From Thermomonas flagellata (GTDB lineage: Bacteria > Pseudomonadota > Gammaproteobacteria > Xanthomonadales > Xanthomonadaceae), in contig NZ_JAJOZK010000001.1 in assembly GCF_022419185.1 (NCBI RefSeq), positions 124,001 to 188,000 on the forward strand: a DNA stretch of 64,000 nt, read 5' to 3'. How positions within the stretch are numbered: the stretch's first letter is position 1; every line of letters begins with the position of its first letter. Positions 48,213 to 57,283 of this stretch are shown in pieces. The translations under genes and the position numbers were made by a program. The notes beneath the pieces were generated by a model, which was not told where the DNA came from, did no database searches, and worked only from the letters and a program-made list of their open reading frames with translations.

Positions 48213-48893
48213 TCAGCGGGTGCCGTACAGGACCACGGTCTTGCCGCGCGCGTGCAGCTTGCCGTCCGCCTGCAGTTTCTTCAGCACCCGCCCGGCCATC
48301 TCGCGCGAGCAGCCGACCAGGCGCGCCAGCTCTTGGCGCGAGACCCGCAGCTGGGTGCCCTGCGGATGGCTGAGCGCCTCCGGCTCGCGCGCGAGGTCGA
48401 ACAGGGTGCGGTAGATGCGGTCGGTCACGTCCAGGAACGCCAGCCGGCCGGCCTTGCGGCTGGTGTCCAGCAGGCGCTGGCTGATTTGCGCGCCGATCGA
48501 GTAGAGCAGGCGCGAGGCATCGCTGGCCTGCGCCAGCAGCAGCGCCTGCAGGCGGTCGTAGCCGATCTCGGCCAGCTCGCAGGCGGTGCGCGTGCGCAGC
48601 GCGACCCCGCGCTGCTCGGTCTCGACGAACAGGCCCATCTCGCCGACGAACTCGCCGGCGCCGATGTAGCCGAGCACCAGCTCGCGGCCGTCGTCCTCGG
48701 TGGCGATGATGCTGACCGAGCCGGAGATGATGTAGTACAGGGTGCCGGCCGGGTCCCCGGGGCGGAAGACATCGGTGCGCGCCGGGTACTTGCGGCGGTG
48801 GCAGTGGGCGATGAAGCGCTCGATCGTGGCCGCGTCCGCGCCCAGCGGCGTGGCCAGGCGGGCGAGCTGGGGCTTGGCGAAGGTGCTGCTCAT
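48213..48893 (-). CDS. clp: Clp, Crp/Fnr-type global regulator (c-di-GMP-responsive in Xanthomonas)
   Basis: A 226-residue CRP homologue. The cyclic-nucleotide-binding fold (about 25-140) has FRPGDPAGTLYYIISGSVSI and GEFVGEMGLFVETEQRGVAL. The C-terminal helix-turn-helix segment SRQELARLVGCSREMAGRVL and the final ADGKLHARGKTVVLYGTR match Xanthomonas Clp nearly residue for residue. In Xanthomonas, Clp activates virulence and extracellular-enzyme genes and loses DNA binding when c-di-GMP binds. The N-terminus is a few residues shorter than in X. campestris. It is divergent from speD (129-bp gap), the arrangement seen in relatives. A matching palindrome occurs at 13275-13288. Confidence 0.93.
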   Translation of the reverse strand: MSSTFAKPQLARLATPLGADAATIERFIAHCHRRKYPARTDVFRPGDPAGTLYYIISGSVSIIATEDDGRELVLGYIGAGEFVGEMGLFVETEQRGVALRTRTACELAEIGYDRLQALLLAQASDASRLLYSIGAQISQRLLDTSRKAGRLAFLDVTDRIYRTLFDLAREPEALSHPQGTQLRVSRQELARLVGCSREMAGRVLKKLQADGKLHARGKTVVLYGTR

Positions 48894-49022
48894 GCCCCAA
48901 TGGTACGTGAACGGAGGGCGGCCGGGGGCGGCAACCGCGCATCCGGGATGCCGCGGCCATGCGGCGGACACCCGCATGCCGCATAATCGCGGCCCCGCCA
49001 CCGTCCCCGGAACCCGACCGCC

Positions 49023-49814
49023 GTGGTCAAGCCGCTGCCGCGCCTGAAGCTCCAGGGCTTCAACAACCTCACCAAGTCGCTGTCGTTCAACATCTACGAC
49101 GTGTGCTACGCGGCGTCCGAGGACGAGCGCCGGCGCTACATCGAGTACATCGACGAGGCCTACAACGCCGACCGCCTGACCCAGATCCTGACCGACGTGG
49201 CGGAGATCATCGGCGCCAACATCCTCAACATCGCGCGCCAGGACTACGACCCGCAGGGCGCCTCGGTGACCATCCTGATCTCCGAGCAGCCGGTGATCGA
49301 CAAGGCCGACGCCAAGGGCGTGATCTCCGACGCGGTGGTCGCGCACCTGGACAAGTCGCACATCACCGTGCACACCTACCCGGAGACCCATCCGGACAAC
49401 GGCATCGCCACCTTCCGCGCCGACATCGACGTGTCCACCTGCGGCGTGATCTCGCCGCTGAAGGCGCTCAACTACCTGATCGAGAGCTTCGAGTCCGACA
49501 TCGTGATCATGGACTACCGGGTGCGCGGCTTCACCCGCGACATTAAGGGCAAGAAGCACTACATCGACCACAAGATCAACTCGATCCAGGACTACCTGGC
49601 CAAGAACGTGAAGTCGCGCTACGAGATGCTCGACGTCAACGTCTACCAGGAGAACCTGTTCCACACCAAGATGCACCTGAAGGACTTCGACCTCGACCAG
49701 TACCTGTTCGAGGAGAAGGCGCGCAACCTGTCGTTCAAGGAGCGCATGAAGATCGAGGCGCGGCTCAAGCGCGAGATCGAGGAGCTCTACCACGGCCGCA
49801 ACCTGGTCGACTGA
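49023..49814 (+). CDS. speD: S-adenosylmethionine decarboxylase proenzyme
   Basis: A 263-residue pyruvoyl enzyme giving decarboxylated SAM for spermidine synthesis. The self-cleavage site is in [19 protein letters not shown], where Ser112 becomes the pyruvoyl group, at the same number as in E. coli Spe[23 protein letters not shown] and the C-terminal [20 protein letters not shown] are conserved. The start is GTG at 49023, where homology begins ([20 protein letters not shown]). It uses more AAG, AAC and GAC codons than neighbours, reflecting its charged composition. Confidence 0.95.
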   Translation: MVKPLPRLKLQGFNNLTKSLSFNIYDVCYAASEDERRRYIEYIDEAYNADRLTQILTDVAEIIGANILNIARQDYDPQGASVTILISEQPVIDKADAKGVISDAVVAHLDKSHITVHTYPETHPDNGIATFRADIDVSTCGVISPLKALNYLIESFESDIVIMDYRVRGFTRDIKGKKHYIDHKINSIQDYLAKNVKSRYEMLDVNVYQENLFHTKMHLKDFDLDQYLFEEKARNLSFKERMKIEARLKREIEELYHGRNLVD

Positions 49815-49943
49815 CCGCGGTCGCCGCCGCCACGTCCCCCGGCGCGCCGGCCTGCGCCAGCCTGTCGCCCACTGCGCACGGGCGCCGGGCCGCATGGGGC
49901 GATCGCCGGCTGCGGGCGGCGCGGCAGGCGCCGGCCATGGCGG

Positions 49944-50591
49944 TCACAGCCGGTAGGCCACGGCCTTCATCACCTTCGACATCCCCGCCATCAGGCTTGG
50001 GATCGGCGCCGGCAGCACGCGCGCGCCGGCGGCCAGCGCGGCATCGGCGTGGCGGGCCTCGTCGGCCTGCATCACCGCCAGGATCGCGCGGCTGCGGGCG
50101 TCGCCCTCCGGCAGCGACTGCAGGTGCGCGGCCAGGTGCGCCTCGACTTGGCGCTCGGTCTCGACCACGAAGCCGAGGTTCCAGCCGTCCCCGCGCAACC
50201 CGGCCAGCGCCCCGATCGCAAAGCTGCCGGCGTACCACAGCGGGTTGAACAGGCTCGGGCGGCTGCCGAGCTCGTGCAGGCGGTCCGCGCACCAGGCCAG
50301 GTGGTCGGTCTCCTCCTGCGCCGCCTGCAGCAGGTGGGCGCGGGTGGCCGGATCGCGCGCGACCGCGGCCTGGCCGACGTACAGGGCCTGCGCGCAGACC
50401 TCGCCGGTGTGGTTGATCCGCATCAGCCCGGCGGCGTGCCGGCGCGCGGCGTCCGCGAGGTCGCTGTCGGCGAGATCGGCGGCCGGGTTCGGGCGCTCGG
50501 CATGGGCCGGCCCGGCCACCGTCTGCAGCGCGTTCTGGGCGGCATCCAGCAGGCGGTCGAGGGCGGTCAGGCGGCGGGCGGTGGCGTCCAT
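49944..50591 (-). CDS. coq7: 2-polyprenyl-3-methyl-6-methoxy-benzoquinone hydroxylase (Coq7-type)
   Basis: A 215-residue diiron hydroxylase of ubiquinone synthesis, replacing the flavin enzyme UbiF. Iron ligands lie in [15 protein letters not shown] (Glu), EETDHLAW (Glu-Glu-x-x-His), [13 protein letters not shown] (Glu) and [12 protein letters not shown] (Glu-x-x-His). The fold is a four-helix bundle attached to the inner membrane. The 129-bp gap toward speD holds nothing I recognise. It is divergent from rplM. Confidence 0.94.
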   Translation of the reverse strand: MDATARRLTALDRLLDAAQNALQTVAGPAHAERPNPAADLADSDLADAARRHAAGLMRINHTGEVCAQALYVGQAAVARDPATRAHLLQAAQEETDHLAWCADRLHELGSRPSLFNPLWYAGSFAIGALAGLRGDGWNLGFVVETERQVEAHLAAHLQSLPEGDARSRAILAVMQADEARHADAALAAGARVLPAPIPSLMAGMSKVMKAVAYRL

Positions 50592-50645
50592 GCCGGCATT
50601 CTAGGTCGGCGGCGGGGCGCCCGCAGCCGGCGGGCGGGCTGCGGC

Positions 50646-50674
50646 TTGCAAGCGCCCGGCGGCGCAGCTATCAT
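50646..50674 (+). promoter_or_regulatory. Promoter of the rplM-rpsI operon
   Basis: TTGCAA (50646-50651) and TATCAT (50669-50674) are separated by the ideal 17 bp, each close to consensus. The transcript would carry about 100 nt of leader before rplM, room for the L13 autoregulatory leader known in other gammaproteobacteria. Confidence 0.7.
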
Positions 50675-50783
50675 CCCGCCTCTTTCCGCTCGCGGGCCAA
50701 GGCCGGGCGCGGGAAACCACAACGCGAGGCGCCGTTCCGCAGGCCGCGGAACCAGCCCGACCAGAGACCCAGCAGAGTCCGTC

Positions 50784-51212
50784 ATGAAGACCTTCATCGC
50801 CAAGAACGAGACCGTCCAGCGCGACTGGTACGTCGTCGACGCCCAGGGCAAGACCCTCGGCCGCCTCGCCGCCGCCCTGGCCTACCGCCTGCGCGGCAAG
50901 CACAAGCCCGTCTACACCCCGCACGTCGACACCGGCGACTATCTGGTCGTGATCAACGCCGACAAGATCGTGGCGACCGGCAACAAGCTGCAGGACAAGC
51001 TCTACCACCGTTTCACCGGCTACGTTGGCAACCTCAAGACCGAGACCCTGGCGCAGGCGCTGGAGCGCCACCCGGAGCGGGTGATCGAGATCGCGGTCAA
51101 GGGCATGCTGCCGAAGGGCCCGCTGGGCCGCGCCATGTACCGCAAGCTCAAGGTCTATGCCGGCCCGGAGCATCCGCACGCCGCCCAGCAGCCGCAGCCG
51201 CTCGACATCTAA
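50784..51212 (+). CDS. rplM: 50S ribosomal protein L13
   Basis: The 142-residue protein shows the L13 pattern [52 protein letters not shown] and the C-terminal [21 protein letters not shown]. It is an early-assembling large-subunit protein. It is followed by rpsI after 12 bp, the universal pair. Confidence 0.97.
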   Translation: MKTFIAKNETVQRDWYVVDAQGKTLGRLAAALAYRLRGKHKPVYTPHVDTGDYLVVINADKIVATGNKLQDKLYHRFTGYVGNLKTETLAQALERHPERVIEIAVKGMLPKGPLGRAMYRKLKVYAGPEHPHAAQQPQPLDI

Positions 51213-51224
51213 GGTCCGATCCCC

Positions 51225-51617
51225 ATGGCTATCACCCAGAACTACGGCACCGGCCGCCGCAAGTCCTCCACCGCCCGCGTGTTCCTGCGCAAGGGCAGCG
51301 GCAACATCACCATCAACGACCGTCCGCTGGACGAGTTCTTCGGCCGCGAGACCGCGCGCATGATCGTGCGCCAGCCGCTGGAACTGACCCAGACCCTGGA
51401 CAAGTTCGACGTGGTGGTCACCGCCAGCGGCGGCGGCACCACCGGCCAGGCCGGTGCGATCCGCCTCGGCATCGCGCGCGCCCTGGTCGAGTACGACGAG
51501 ACCCTCAAGCCGGAGCTGCGCAAGGCCGGGCTGATGACCCGCGACGCGCGCGAGGTCGAGCGCAAGAAGGTCGGCCTGCACAAGGCCCGCCGCGCCACCC
51601 AGTTCTCCAAGCGCTAA
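51225..51617 (+). CDS. rpsI: 30S ribosomal protein S9
   Basis: The 130-residue protein has the S9 features [20 protein letters not shown] near the N-terminus, [19 protein letters not shown] in the middle and the basic C-terminal tail [17 protein letters not shown], whose last residues contact P-site tRNA. It is second gene of the L13-S9 operon. Confidence 0.97.
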   Translation: MAITQNYGTGRRKSSTARVFLRKGSGNITINDRPLDEFFGRETARMIVRQPLELTQTLDKFDVVVTASGGGTTGQAGAIRLGIARALVEYDETLKPELRKAGLMTRDAREVERKKVGLHKARRATQFSKR

Positions 51618-51632
51618 ACGGCCGTTGCCCGC

Positions 51633-51660
51633 GCCCGGCGGGCGGCTTGCTCCGCCGGGC
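51633..51660 (+). terminator. Hairpin after rpsI
   Basis: A 9-bp stem (51633-51641 with 51652-51660) with a 10-nt loop follows the rpsI stop by 15 bp, then CGGTTTGGTCTT. The poor T-run makes it a moderate terminator. It partly overlaps the tRNA-Gln promoter. Confidence 0.55.
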
Positions 51661-51677
51661 CGGTTTGGTCTTACAAT
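51647..51677 (+). promoter_or_regulatory. Candidate tRNA-Gln promoter
   Basis: TACAAT (51672-51677) is a strong -10 lying 9 nt before the tRNA 5' end. TTGCTC (51647-51652), 19 bp upstream, is a possible -35 and lies within the rpsI hairpin. Confidence 0.55.
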
Positions 51678-51686
51678 TTGCAGCAT

Positions 51687-51761
51687 AGCCCCGTCGCCAA
51701 GCGGTAAGGCACCTGACTCTGACTCAGGCATTCGGTGGTTCGAATCCATCCGGGGCTGCCA
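51687..51761 (+). tRNA. tRNA-Gln (anticodon CTG)
   Basis: The 75-nt gene with encoded CCA has the acceptor stem AGCCCCG/CGGGGCT, the D-arm region CGCCAAGCGGTAAGGC typical of tRNA-Gln, the anticodon loop CTCTGAC (CTG, reading CAG) and the T-arm GGTTCGAATCC. CAG is the dominant glutamine codon in this GC-rich genome. Confidence 0.96.
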
Positions 51762-51784
51762 TCTTCGGGCGAAGGCCCAGAAAA

Positions 51785-51805
51785 CCCGCCGCAAGGCGGG
51801 TTTTT
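51785..51805 (+). terminator. Intrinsic terminator of tRNA-Gln
   Basis: The stem CCCGCC/GGCGGG with a GCAA loop, extendable by AAA-TTT pairs, is followed by TTTTT. It lies 24 nt after the tRNA. Confidence 0.88.
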
Positions 51806-51869
51806 GCTTGCGCGCAAGCCGGCGCCGCGCGCCGGTGCCAGAATCCCCGCGACGACCGGAGCCCGATCC

Positions 51870-52634
51870 ATGGCCGACCGCTTCCCGCCCCCGCTGGTGT
51901 CGCCGACGGCACTGGATGCGACCCTGCAGGCGCAGGGCTATGCGGTGCTGGATGCCGCCGGGGTGCGTGCGCTGGCCGGGGTGGACGCGGCGGCGCTGGC
52001 GGCGCTGGAGCCGGGCTGGGACGACCTGCCGCCGGACGACTACCTGAAGGACGGCGGGCGCTACCGTCGCCGCCGGCACGGTTCGTTCGTGGTCGAGGGC
52101 GGCCACCTGCACCCGGTGCCGCACCGCCGCCACTGGCAGCCGGTCGACTACAACGCGCTGCATGGCGGCATGGACCGCTGGTTCGCGCCGCTGGCCCCGG
52201 CCACGGTGGCCGCCCCGGGCTTCGCCGCGCTGGTGCTGGGGATCGCCGCCGCCTGCCAGCGCCAGCGTCCGCAGGCCGCGCGCTGGTACGTCGAGGCGCA
52301 CCAGTTCCGGATCGACACCACGGATGGCCTGGGACGCCCGACCCCGGAGGGCGCCCATCGTGACGGGGTGGACTACGTGGCGGTGCTGCTGGTCGCGCGC
52401 CACCGCATCAAGGGCGGCGAGACCCGGGTGTTCGAGGCCGACGGCCCGCACGGGCAGCGCTTCACCCTGGCCGAGCCATGGTCGCTGCTGCTGCTGGACG
52501 ATGCGCGGGTGATCCACGAATCGACCCCGATCCAGCCGCTGGATCCGGCCGGCGGGCACCGCGACACCCTGGTGCTGACCTTCCGCGAGCACGGCTTCCT
52601 CGGCGACCCGCCGGGCGTGCCGGCACCGGCCTGA
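51870..52634 (+). CDS. 2OG-Fe(II) dioxygenase family protein
   Basis: A 254-residue protein with the iron-binding facial triad of 2-oxoglutarate oxygenases: His-x-Asp in PEGAHRDGVDYVAVLLV (about residues 162-178) and a distal His in DDARVIHESTPIQPL, with an Arg in GGHRDTLVLTF suited to 2OG binding. It resembles the BsmA-type 2OG-Fe dioxygenase family, in which some members hydroxylate amino acids. The substrate is unknown. The ATG at 51870 is where homology begins. It sits between tRNA-Gln and the fumarylacetoacetase gene. Confidence 0.8.
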   Translation: MADRFPPPLVSPTALDATLQAQGYAVLDAAGVRALAGVDAAALAALEPGWDDLPPDDYLKDGGRYRRRRHGSFVVEGGHLHPVPHRRHWQPVDYNALHGGMDRWFAPLAPATVAAPGFAALVLGIAAACQRQRPQAARWYVEAHQFRIDTTDGLGRPTPEGAHRDGVDYVAVLLVARHRIKGGETRVFEADGPHGQRFTLAEPWSLLLLDDARVIHESTPIQPLDPAGGHRDTLVLTFREHGFLGDPPGVPAPA

Positions 52635-52685
52635 GCCGGCCACCGTTACAATTGCAACATTGTCGAGCACACGGGCGAGGATGCG

Positions 52686-53675
52686 ATGAAGCTGGGCTCC
52701 CTGAAGGAAGGCGGGCGCGACGGCACCCTGGTCGTGGTCGCGCGCGATCTGGCCCGCGCGGTGCGCGCGGACGGCATCGCGCCGACCCTGCAGCGCGCAT
52801 TGGACGACTGGCAGCAGGCCGCGCCGCGGCTGGCCGCGCTGGCCGAGGACCTCGAGGCCGGGCGCGCCGCCGGCGCGTTCACGCTCGACATGCAGGCGCT
52901 GGCGGCGCCGCTGCCGCGCGCCTACGAGTTCGTCGACGGCAGCGCCTACCTGCCGCACGTGGAGCGCGTGCGCCGCGCGCGCGGCGCGCAGGTGCCGGAG
53001 CGCTTCTACGTCGATCCGCTGATGTACCAGGCGACCAGCGCCGGGTTCTACGGCCCGCGCGACCCGGTGCTGGTGGCCAGCGAGGACTACGGCATCGACC
53101 TCGAGGCCGAGGTGGTGGTCGTCACCGACGACGTGCCGATGGGCGTGGACCCGGCGCAGGCGGCCGCGCACATCCAGCTGGTCGGGCTGGTCAACGATGT
53201 GTCGCTGCGCAACCTGATCCCGGACGAGCTGGCCAAGGGCTTCGGCTTTTTGCAGTCCAAGCCGCGCAGCGCGCTCAGCCCGGTGCTGGTCACCCCCGAC
53301 GAGCTGGGCCCGGCCTGGCAGGGCAACAAGGTGCACCTGCCGCTGCTGACCCACATCAACGGGCAGTGGTTCGGCGCCCCGGAGGCGGGCGTGGACATGC
53401 AGTTCGACTTCGCCCAGCTGGTCGCGCATGCGGCCAGGACCCGCCCGCTGGTGGCCGGGACGCTGGTCGGCTCCGGCACCGTGGCCAACCAGGACACCGC
53501 CAAGGGCGCGTCCTGCTTCGCCGAGAAGCGCACCGTCGAGGCCCTCGAGCACGGCCAGCCGCTGACCCCGTTCCTGAAGTTCGGCGACGTGGTGCGGATC
53601 GAGATGCTGGACCGCGACGGCCACAGCGTGTTCGGCGCGATCGAGCAGCGCATCGTGCGCTATCCTGCAAGCTGA
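52686..53675 (+). CDS. Fumarylacetoacetase-family hydrolase
   Basis: A 329-residue FAH-fold enzyme. Metal ligands are in DYGIDLEAEVVVVTDDVP (acidic) and GLVNDVSLRNLI. LVNDVS, AKGFGFLQSKPRSALSPVLVTPDEL and the catalytic-loop segment VGSGTVANQDTAKGASCFAEKR are typical of bacterial fumarylacetoacetate hydrolases. It cleaves fumarylacetoacetate to fumarate and acetoacetate, the last step of tyrosine degradation. The next gene, 28 bp downstream, is the isomerase that makes its substrate, which supports this assignment over other FAH-family reactions. Confidence 0.88.
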   Translation: MKLGSLKEGGRDGTLVVVARDLARAVRADGIAPTLQRALDDWQQAAPRLAALAEDLEAGRAAGAFTLDMQALAAPLPRAYEFVDGSAYLPHVERVRRARGAQVPERFYVDPLMYQATSAGFYGPRDPVLVASEDYGIDLEAEVVVVTDDVPMGVDPAQAAAHIQLVGLVNDVSLRNLIPDELAKGFGFLQSKPRSALSPVLVTPDELGPAWQGNKVHLPLLTHINGQWFGAPEAGVDMQFDFAQLVAHAARTRPLVAGTLVGSGTVANQDTAKGASCFAEKRTVEALEHGQPLTPFLKFGDVVRIEMLDRDGHSVFGAIEQRIVRYPAS

Positions 53676-53703
53676 GCCGGCGCGCGGCCGCGAGGGGGCG
53701 GCG

Positions 53704-54366
53704 ATGAGCGAACACCTGCGGCTGTATTCGTACTGGCGTTCCAGCGCGGCCTACCGGGTGCGGATCGGGCTGCACCTGAAGGGGCTCGCCTACGAGACGG
53801 TGCCGGTGCACCTGCTGCGCGACGGCGGCCAGCAGCACGCCCCCGAATACCACGCGCTCAACCCGCAGGCGCTGGTGCCGACCCTGATGCATGGCCAGCG
53901 CCGCCTGACCCAGTCGCTGGCGATCCTGGAATACCTGGACGAGCTGTGGCCGACCCCGCCGCTGCTGCCGGCCAGCGCGCGCGACCGCGCGCGCGTGCGC
54001 GCGCTGGCGCAACTGGTCGCGTGCGACATCCACCCGCTCAACAACCTGCGCGTGCTGCAGTACTTCGAGCGCGAATGGGGCGTGCCGCAGGCCGAGCGCG
54101 ACGGCTGGGTGCGGCACTGGATCGCGCAGGGCTTCGCTGCGCTGGAGGCGCAGCTGGCCGGGCACCCCTCGACCGGGCCGTACTGCGACGGCGAACAGCC
54201 GGGGCTGGCCGACTGCTGCCTGGTGCCGCAGGCCTACAACGCGCGCCGGTTCGGGGTGGATCTGGCCGCGTATCCCACCATCGCCCGGATCGAGGCAGCG
54301 TGCCTGGCACTGCCGGCGTTCGCCGCGGCCCGGCCGGAGGCGCAGCCGGACGCGCCGCCCGCGTAA
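53704..54366 (+). CDS. maiA: Maleylacetoacetate isomerase (zeta-class glutathione transferase)
   Basis: A 220-residue GST-fold enzyme with the zeta-class active-site motif in YSYWRSSAAYRVRIGLHLKG (Ser-Ser near residues 13-14; the usual SSCS/SSASxR reads SSAAYR). NPQALVPTLM and TQSLAILEYLDE form the glutathione site, and CDIHPLNNLRVLQY is a zeta-class hallmark. It converts maleylacetoacetate to fumarylacetoacetate with glutathione. With the FAH gene it completes the pathway begun by hpd and hmgA 27 kb away. Confidence 0.94.
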   Translation: MSEHLRLYSYWRSSAAYRVRIGLHLKGLAYETVPVHLLRDGGQQHAPEYHALNPQALVPTLMHGQRRLTQSLAILEYLDELWPTPPLLPASARDRARVRALAQLVACDIHPLNNLRVLQYFEREWGVPQAERDGWVRHWIAQGFAALEAQLAGHPSTGPYCDGEQPGLADCCLVPQAYNARRFGVDLAAYPTIARIEAACLALPAFAAARPEAQPDAPPA

Positions 54367-54375
54367 GCGGCGCCC

Positions 54376-55482
54376 TCAGCGGGTCGCGAACACGTCGGCG
54401 TAGGGGTCGTGTTCGCCGCTGGCGCCCTCGGACAGGCGGAACTTGAGGGCCAGGCCGTCGCGCGAGTCGGCCGCCTTGAGCGCCTCCTCCATCTCGATCT
54501 TGCCGTCCTTGTACAGCCGGAACAGGCACTGGTCGAAGCTCTGCATGCCTTCCTGCAGCGACTCCTCCATCGCCTGCTTGATCTCGTGCACCTGGCCGCG
54601 GCGCAGCAGGTCGCGGATCAGCGGGGTGTTGATCAGCACCTCGGTGGCCGGCAGGCGGCGGCCGTCGATGCCGGTCACCAGGCGCTGGCTGACCACCGCC
54701 TTCAGGTTCAGCGCGAGGTTCATCAGCACGTTCTTGTGCGCGCCCTCGGGGAAGAAGTTGAGGATGCGCTCGATGGTCTGGTCGGCGTTGTTGGAGTGCA
54801 GGGTGGCCAGGCAGATGTGGCCGGTCTCGGCGAACGCGATCGCCGCCTCCATGGTCGCCGCGTCGCGGATCTCGCCGATCAGGATCACGTCCGGCGCCTC
54901 GCGCATCGCGTTCTTGAGCGCGGCGTGGAAGCTGTGGGTGTCCAGCCCGACCTCGCGCTGGTTGACGATCGACTTCTTGTGCCGGTGCAGGTACTCGATC
55001 GGGTCCTCGATGGTCAGGATGTGCCCGGTGGTGGTGCTGTTGCGGTGGTCGATCATCGAGGCCAGCGTGGTCGACTTGCCGGCGCCGGTGGAGCCCACGA
55101 TCAGGACCAGCCCGCGCGGGGCCATGATGATGTCCTTGAGCACCTGCGGCAGCTGCAGTTCCTCGATGCTCGGGATCTGGCTGCGGATCGCGCGGATCAC
55201 CAGCGCGACCTCGCCGCGCTGGCGGAACACGTTGACGCGGAAGCGCCCGGAATTGGGTACCGCGATCGCCATGTTCATCTCCATCTCGCGCTCGAACTCG
55301 GCGATCTGCGCCTCGTCCATCAGCGAGTAGGCGATCTTCTTCGGCATCCCGGCCGGCAGCGGCGCGCTGCCGAGGCTGATTAGCTGGCCCTCGACCTTGA
55401 TGTTCACCGGCGCCCCGGACGTGAGGAACATGTCCGAGGCGTTCTTGTCCGCCATCAGCTTGAGGAAGTAGCCGATATCCAT
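54376..55482 (-). CDS. pilU: Type IV pilus retraction ATPase PilU
   Basis: A 368-residue PilT/PilU-family ATPase. Walker A is GSTGAGKST (130-138), the Asp box and Walker B lie around APDVILIGEIRDAATMEAAI, and the His box is HICLATLHSNNADQTIERI. The N-terminal MDIGYFLKLMADKNASDMFLTSG and the C-terminal extension beyond 345 fit PilU more than PilT. It powers pilus retraction together with PilT, needed for twitching motility. pilT is not adjacent here. Confidence 0.93.
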   Translation of the reverse strand: MDIGYFLKLMADKNASDMFLTSGAPVNIKVEGQLISLGSAPLPAGMPKKIAYSLMDEAQIAEFEREMEMNMAIAVPNSGRFRVNVFRQRGEVALVIRAIRSQIPSIEELQLPQVLKDIIMAPRGLVLIVGSTGAGKSTTLASMIDHRNSTTTGHILTIEDPIEYLHRHKKSIVNQREVGLDTHSFHAALKNAMREAPDVILIGEIRDAATMEAAIAFAETGHICLATLHSNNADQTIERILNFFPEGAHKNVLMNLALNLKAVVSQRLVTGIDGRRLPATEVLINTPLIRDLLRRGQVHEIKQAMEESLQEGMQSFDQCLFRLYKDGKIEMEEALKAADSRDGLALKFRLSEGASGEHDPYADVFATR

Positions 55483-55563
55483 CGCGTGACTCCCGCGCCG
55501 GCCATTTGCGTCGGGGTGGCCGGCTTCCGACAATGACGGCAGCTCCCCAGGCCACCCGTCCCC

Positions 55564-56844
55564 ATGACGCGCGCAAGCTTCGCACACTTCCCCGCCGCCC
55601 GGCAGGTCCGCCGCCTCGGGCTTGCGACCGTGGTCGCACTGGCCGGCTGCGCCAGCCTGCCGCCGCCCACGGCGGAGCTGGACACCGCGCGGGTCGCGGT
55701 CGAGCGCGCGCAGCAGGCGGACGCCGACCAGTACGCCGCGGAGATGATCGCGCGCGCGCGCGCCGAGCTGGAGCAGGCGCAGGCCGAGGCCGCGCGCGGG
55801 CGCGAGGACAAGGCGCGCAGCGCGGCGGTCGCCGCCGCGGCGGATGCCGACTTCGCGCGCATCCAGAGCGAGGCGGCGGTGCTGGCCGCGGACCGCCGCC
55901 AGCGCCTGGCGGAACTCGCGCGGCTGCGGCAACGCCTGCAGCTGGCGGAAGCGGGCGAGGACGACGGCCCCGACCTGCTCGGCCTGCCGCCTGGCAGCGG
56001 CAGCCCCGGCGAGCGCCTGCGTGCGCTGGAGGCCGATCCGCGCCTGAACCCGTACGCTCAGTACGAACGCCTGCAGGCGCGCCAGGCGATCGCTGCGCTG
56101 GAGGCGGCCGGCCGCCGCGACCAGGCCGCCGCGCTGGCGCTGGCGCAGCGCCGGGTCGAGATCGCCGAGCAGGCGGCGCGGATCGAGGCCACCCGCCGCG
56201 CGCTGGCGCGGCTGGACCGCGAGCGCGCCGATCTGCTGCTGGAAGCCAGCCGTCGCGACGCCGAGCGCGCGCGCGCGGAAGCCGAGCGCCTGCGGCTGGA
56301 GGCGCAGGTGCAGGCGGAGGAGGCGGCGCGCCTGCGCGCGCAGGCACAGCAGGCCGAGGCCGCGCTCGACGGCGCGCAGCAGGCGCAGGACGCGCGCGCG
56401 TCCGCGGCGCGCCAGAAGGAGTTGGCGCTGGCCCGGCAGGAGGCGGAGCTGGTGGCCGGGGCCAAGCTGCCGCCGGTGCGCACGGCCGCCGACGGCAGCG
56501 AGGTCTACACCCTCGCCGGCGATGCCTTCGCCTCCGGGCAGGCCACCTTGACTCCGGGAGCCGCGGCCAGCGTGCGCGCGCTCGGCACGTATCTGGCGCG
56601 GATCGGCGCCCCCGCGGTGGAGGTGGTCGGCCACAGCGACGACCAGGGCAAGCCGCAGGCCAACCTGCAACTGTCGCAGCGGCGCGCTGCCGCCGTGCGC
56701 GAGGCACTGGTCGCGGCCGGACTGCCACGTGGCCAGGTGCAGGCGCGCGGGGTCGGCGCCGCCGACCCGGTGGCCAGCAATGCCACTGCCGCCGGGCGCG
56801 CGCAGAACCGCCGGGTCGAGATCCGGGTCGCGCCCGGCGGCTGA
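55564..56844 (+). CDS. OmpA-like lipoprotein with DUF4398 and long coiled coil
   Basis: A 426-residue envelope protein. The signal peptide ends in a VALAGC lipobox (Cys near 29). Residues about 35-110 match DUF4398 (TAELDTARVAVERAQQADADQYAAEM). A charged helical coiled coil rich in Glu, Arg and Ala runs to about 300. Residues about 305-425 are an OmpA peptidoglycan-binding domain (VEVVGHSDDQGKPQANLQLSQRRAAAVREAL and AGRAQNRRVEIRV). It should bridge the outer membrane and cell wall. It is divergent from pilU with an 81-bp gap. Confidence 0.87.
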   Translation: MTRASFAHFPAARQVRRLGLATVVALAGCASLPPPTAELDTARVAVERAQQADADQYAAEMIARARAELEQAQAEAARGREDKARSAAVAAAADADFARIQSEAAVLAADRRQRLAELARLRQRLQLAEAGEDDGPDLLGLPPGSGSPGERLRALEADPRLNPYAQYERLQARQAIAALEAAGRRDQAAALALAQRRVEIAEQAARIEATRRALARLDRERADLLLEASRRDAERARAEAERLRLEAQVQAEEAARLRAQAQQAEAALDGAQQAQDARASAARQKELALARQEAELVAGAKLPPVRTAADGSEVYTLAGDAFASGQATLTPGAAASVRALGTYLARIGAPAVEVVGHSDDQGKPQANLQLSQRRAAAVREALVAAGLPRGQVQARGVGAADPVASNATAAGRAQNRRVEIRVAPGG

Positions 56845-57283
56845 AACGCCTGCATCTGCGCCTGGCCGCGAGGCGGGTGCGGACGAATCCCGAGCCAGGC
56901 AGGTGCCGCACAAGCTGAATGCGCGCCGCGAGCCGGTGTCGCTTGCGGGCCTAGGCGGGCGGGCGTAGTGTCGGGCCATGGGGTCGGTGCACCCGACCCC
57001 CGCGAGGAGGCCGGCCGATGCAGCACCCGATGCCGAGCGCGGAGCCCGCCGCCGCACATCGCGGTGCGTGCGCCGCGCGGCCGCGCCTGTGCATTCCCCG
57101 CCGGTTCCGGCCATCGGCCGGCATGCGCGAACTTCTGCCCGCATGCCGGGTCACATCTTTTAGGACGCGCGTCGGCGCATGCGTCGCTCGCGCTATCCGC
57201 ATGGGGCAGGCCCGGCCTGCCCATCCCCCGCCGTCCCGCCCCGGCGCGGACGGTTCGTCCCCAGCCGAGTGAAGGAGGTTTCC
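56845..57283. other. 439-bp gap with no convincing gene
   Basis: A hairpin (GGGGTCGG 56980-56987 with CCGACCCC 56993-57000) lies near the left side and could terminate the OmpA gene. An ATG at 57018 follows a GAGGAGG site by 7 nt and opens 84 codons to 57272, but its codon use deteriorates along its length (AGG, ACA, TCT, TTT) and the product matches nothing I know, so I do not call it a gene. Confidence 0.45.

Noticed and set aside
49815-49943. Possible small gene between speD and coq7
   Set aside because: No frame with a start, a ribosome-binding site and sensible composition; only GC-rich spacer seen.
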